Source of the DNA: Pachyseris speciosa
Taxonomy: Eukaryota; Cnidaria; Anthozoa; Scleractinia; Pachyseridae
Length of the DNA: 64,000 bases
Assembly (NCBI GenBank): GCA_016490735.1
Contig: JAEMWC010000283.1
Location: forward strand, 606,001 to 670,000
Reading direction: 5' to 3'
A model generated the notes under the pieces. It saw only the letters and a program-made list of their open reading frames with translations. It made no database searches and was not told the DNA's origin. This document shows positions 63,912-64,000 of this stretch, in pieces (position 1 is the first letter of the stretch; every line of letters starts with the position of its first letter). A program made the position numbers and the translations under genes.

Positions 63912-64000
63912 TTCGCCGATGATACGAACCTTCTCCATGCTGACAAGAATTTGCGCTCGTTAGAAGCTACGGTCAATAAAGAACTCGCCAGTGTATGTAA
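63912..64000 (+). pseudogene. Edge of a non-LTR reverse transcriptase
   Basis: The last 89 bases read FADDTNLLHADKNLRSLE and onward, the catalytic FADD motif of a LINE RT. The left edge joins satellite sequence directly, so this is a 5'-truncated copy or a chimera; the rest is outside the window. Confidence 0.65.

Overview
The window reads as AT-rich nuclear DNA of a metazoan, most likely a cnidarian. It is made almost wholly of mobile and repetitive DNA: I see no convincing host exon. The organism call is an inference from the mix of element types (a Polinton/adintovirus-like element, a CR1/L2-like LINE, a BEL/Pao LTR element, several MITEs, a kilobase-scale satellite), not from a marker gene.

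Layout. 121-5140 and 42561-46525 are two inverted copies of the same ~4-kb repeat; the left copy carries two MITEs (894-1557 and 3320-3750) whose empty sites survive in the right copy. 5141-5938 is a broken fragment of a protein-primed DNA polymerase. 5942-24256 is the main body of an integrated virus-like Polinton/adintovirus element whose right end is at 24256 and whose left end I cannot find. 24257-42560 is a tandem array of ~1.7-kb satellite units, each with a ~140-bp palindrome, interrupted by a MITE (37373-37860) and a 5'-truncated LINE (38521-40464). 46526-55498 holds a longer form of the satellite unit split by a ~5.7-kb insertion (with a ~235-bp minisatellite, microsatellites and a tRNA-like sequence) and a ~1.7-kb insertion. 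55499-62350 is a decayed BEL/Pao retrotransposon on the minus strand. The end is diverged satellite and the edge of another LINE reverse transcriptase.

The virus-like element has a clear division of labour. Leftward genes encode two fibre-like proteins with a shared N-terminus and collagen stalk, a small acidic protein and the packaging ATPase. Rightward genes encode a coiled-coil protein, a minor (penton-like) capsid protein, a basic AT-hook protein, the double jelly-roll major capsid protein, a pX/pVI-like protein, an adenain-like protease, two 52-residue proteins, a phospholipase A2 capsid protein, a chromodomain integrase, a Bro-N/nuclease protein, a zinc-finger protein and PolB. Most virion genes start just downstream of a TCTAA...TATATG motif, while the Bro-N and PolB genes share a different TATA-type module: an apparent late/early split.

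The most interesting signal is at 15.9-17.6 kb. Three successive gene junctions overlap in the -1 frame and each carries a correctly phased canonical slippery heptamer (A_AAA_AAG, G_GGA_AAC, A_AAA_AAC); the middle one is followed after six bases by a GC-rich 8-bp hairpin. This suggests expression of protease, PLA2 protein and integrase by -1 ribosomal frameshifting. Against this, the minor capsid, major capsid, Bro-N, PolB and 5942-6419 genes carry frame breaks without such signals, so this copy is decayed or the assembly has indels.
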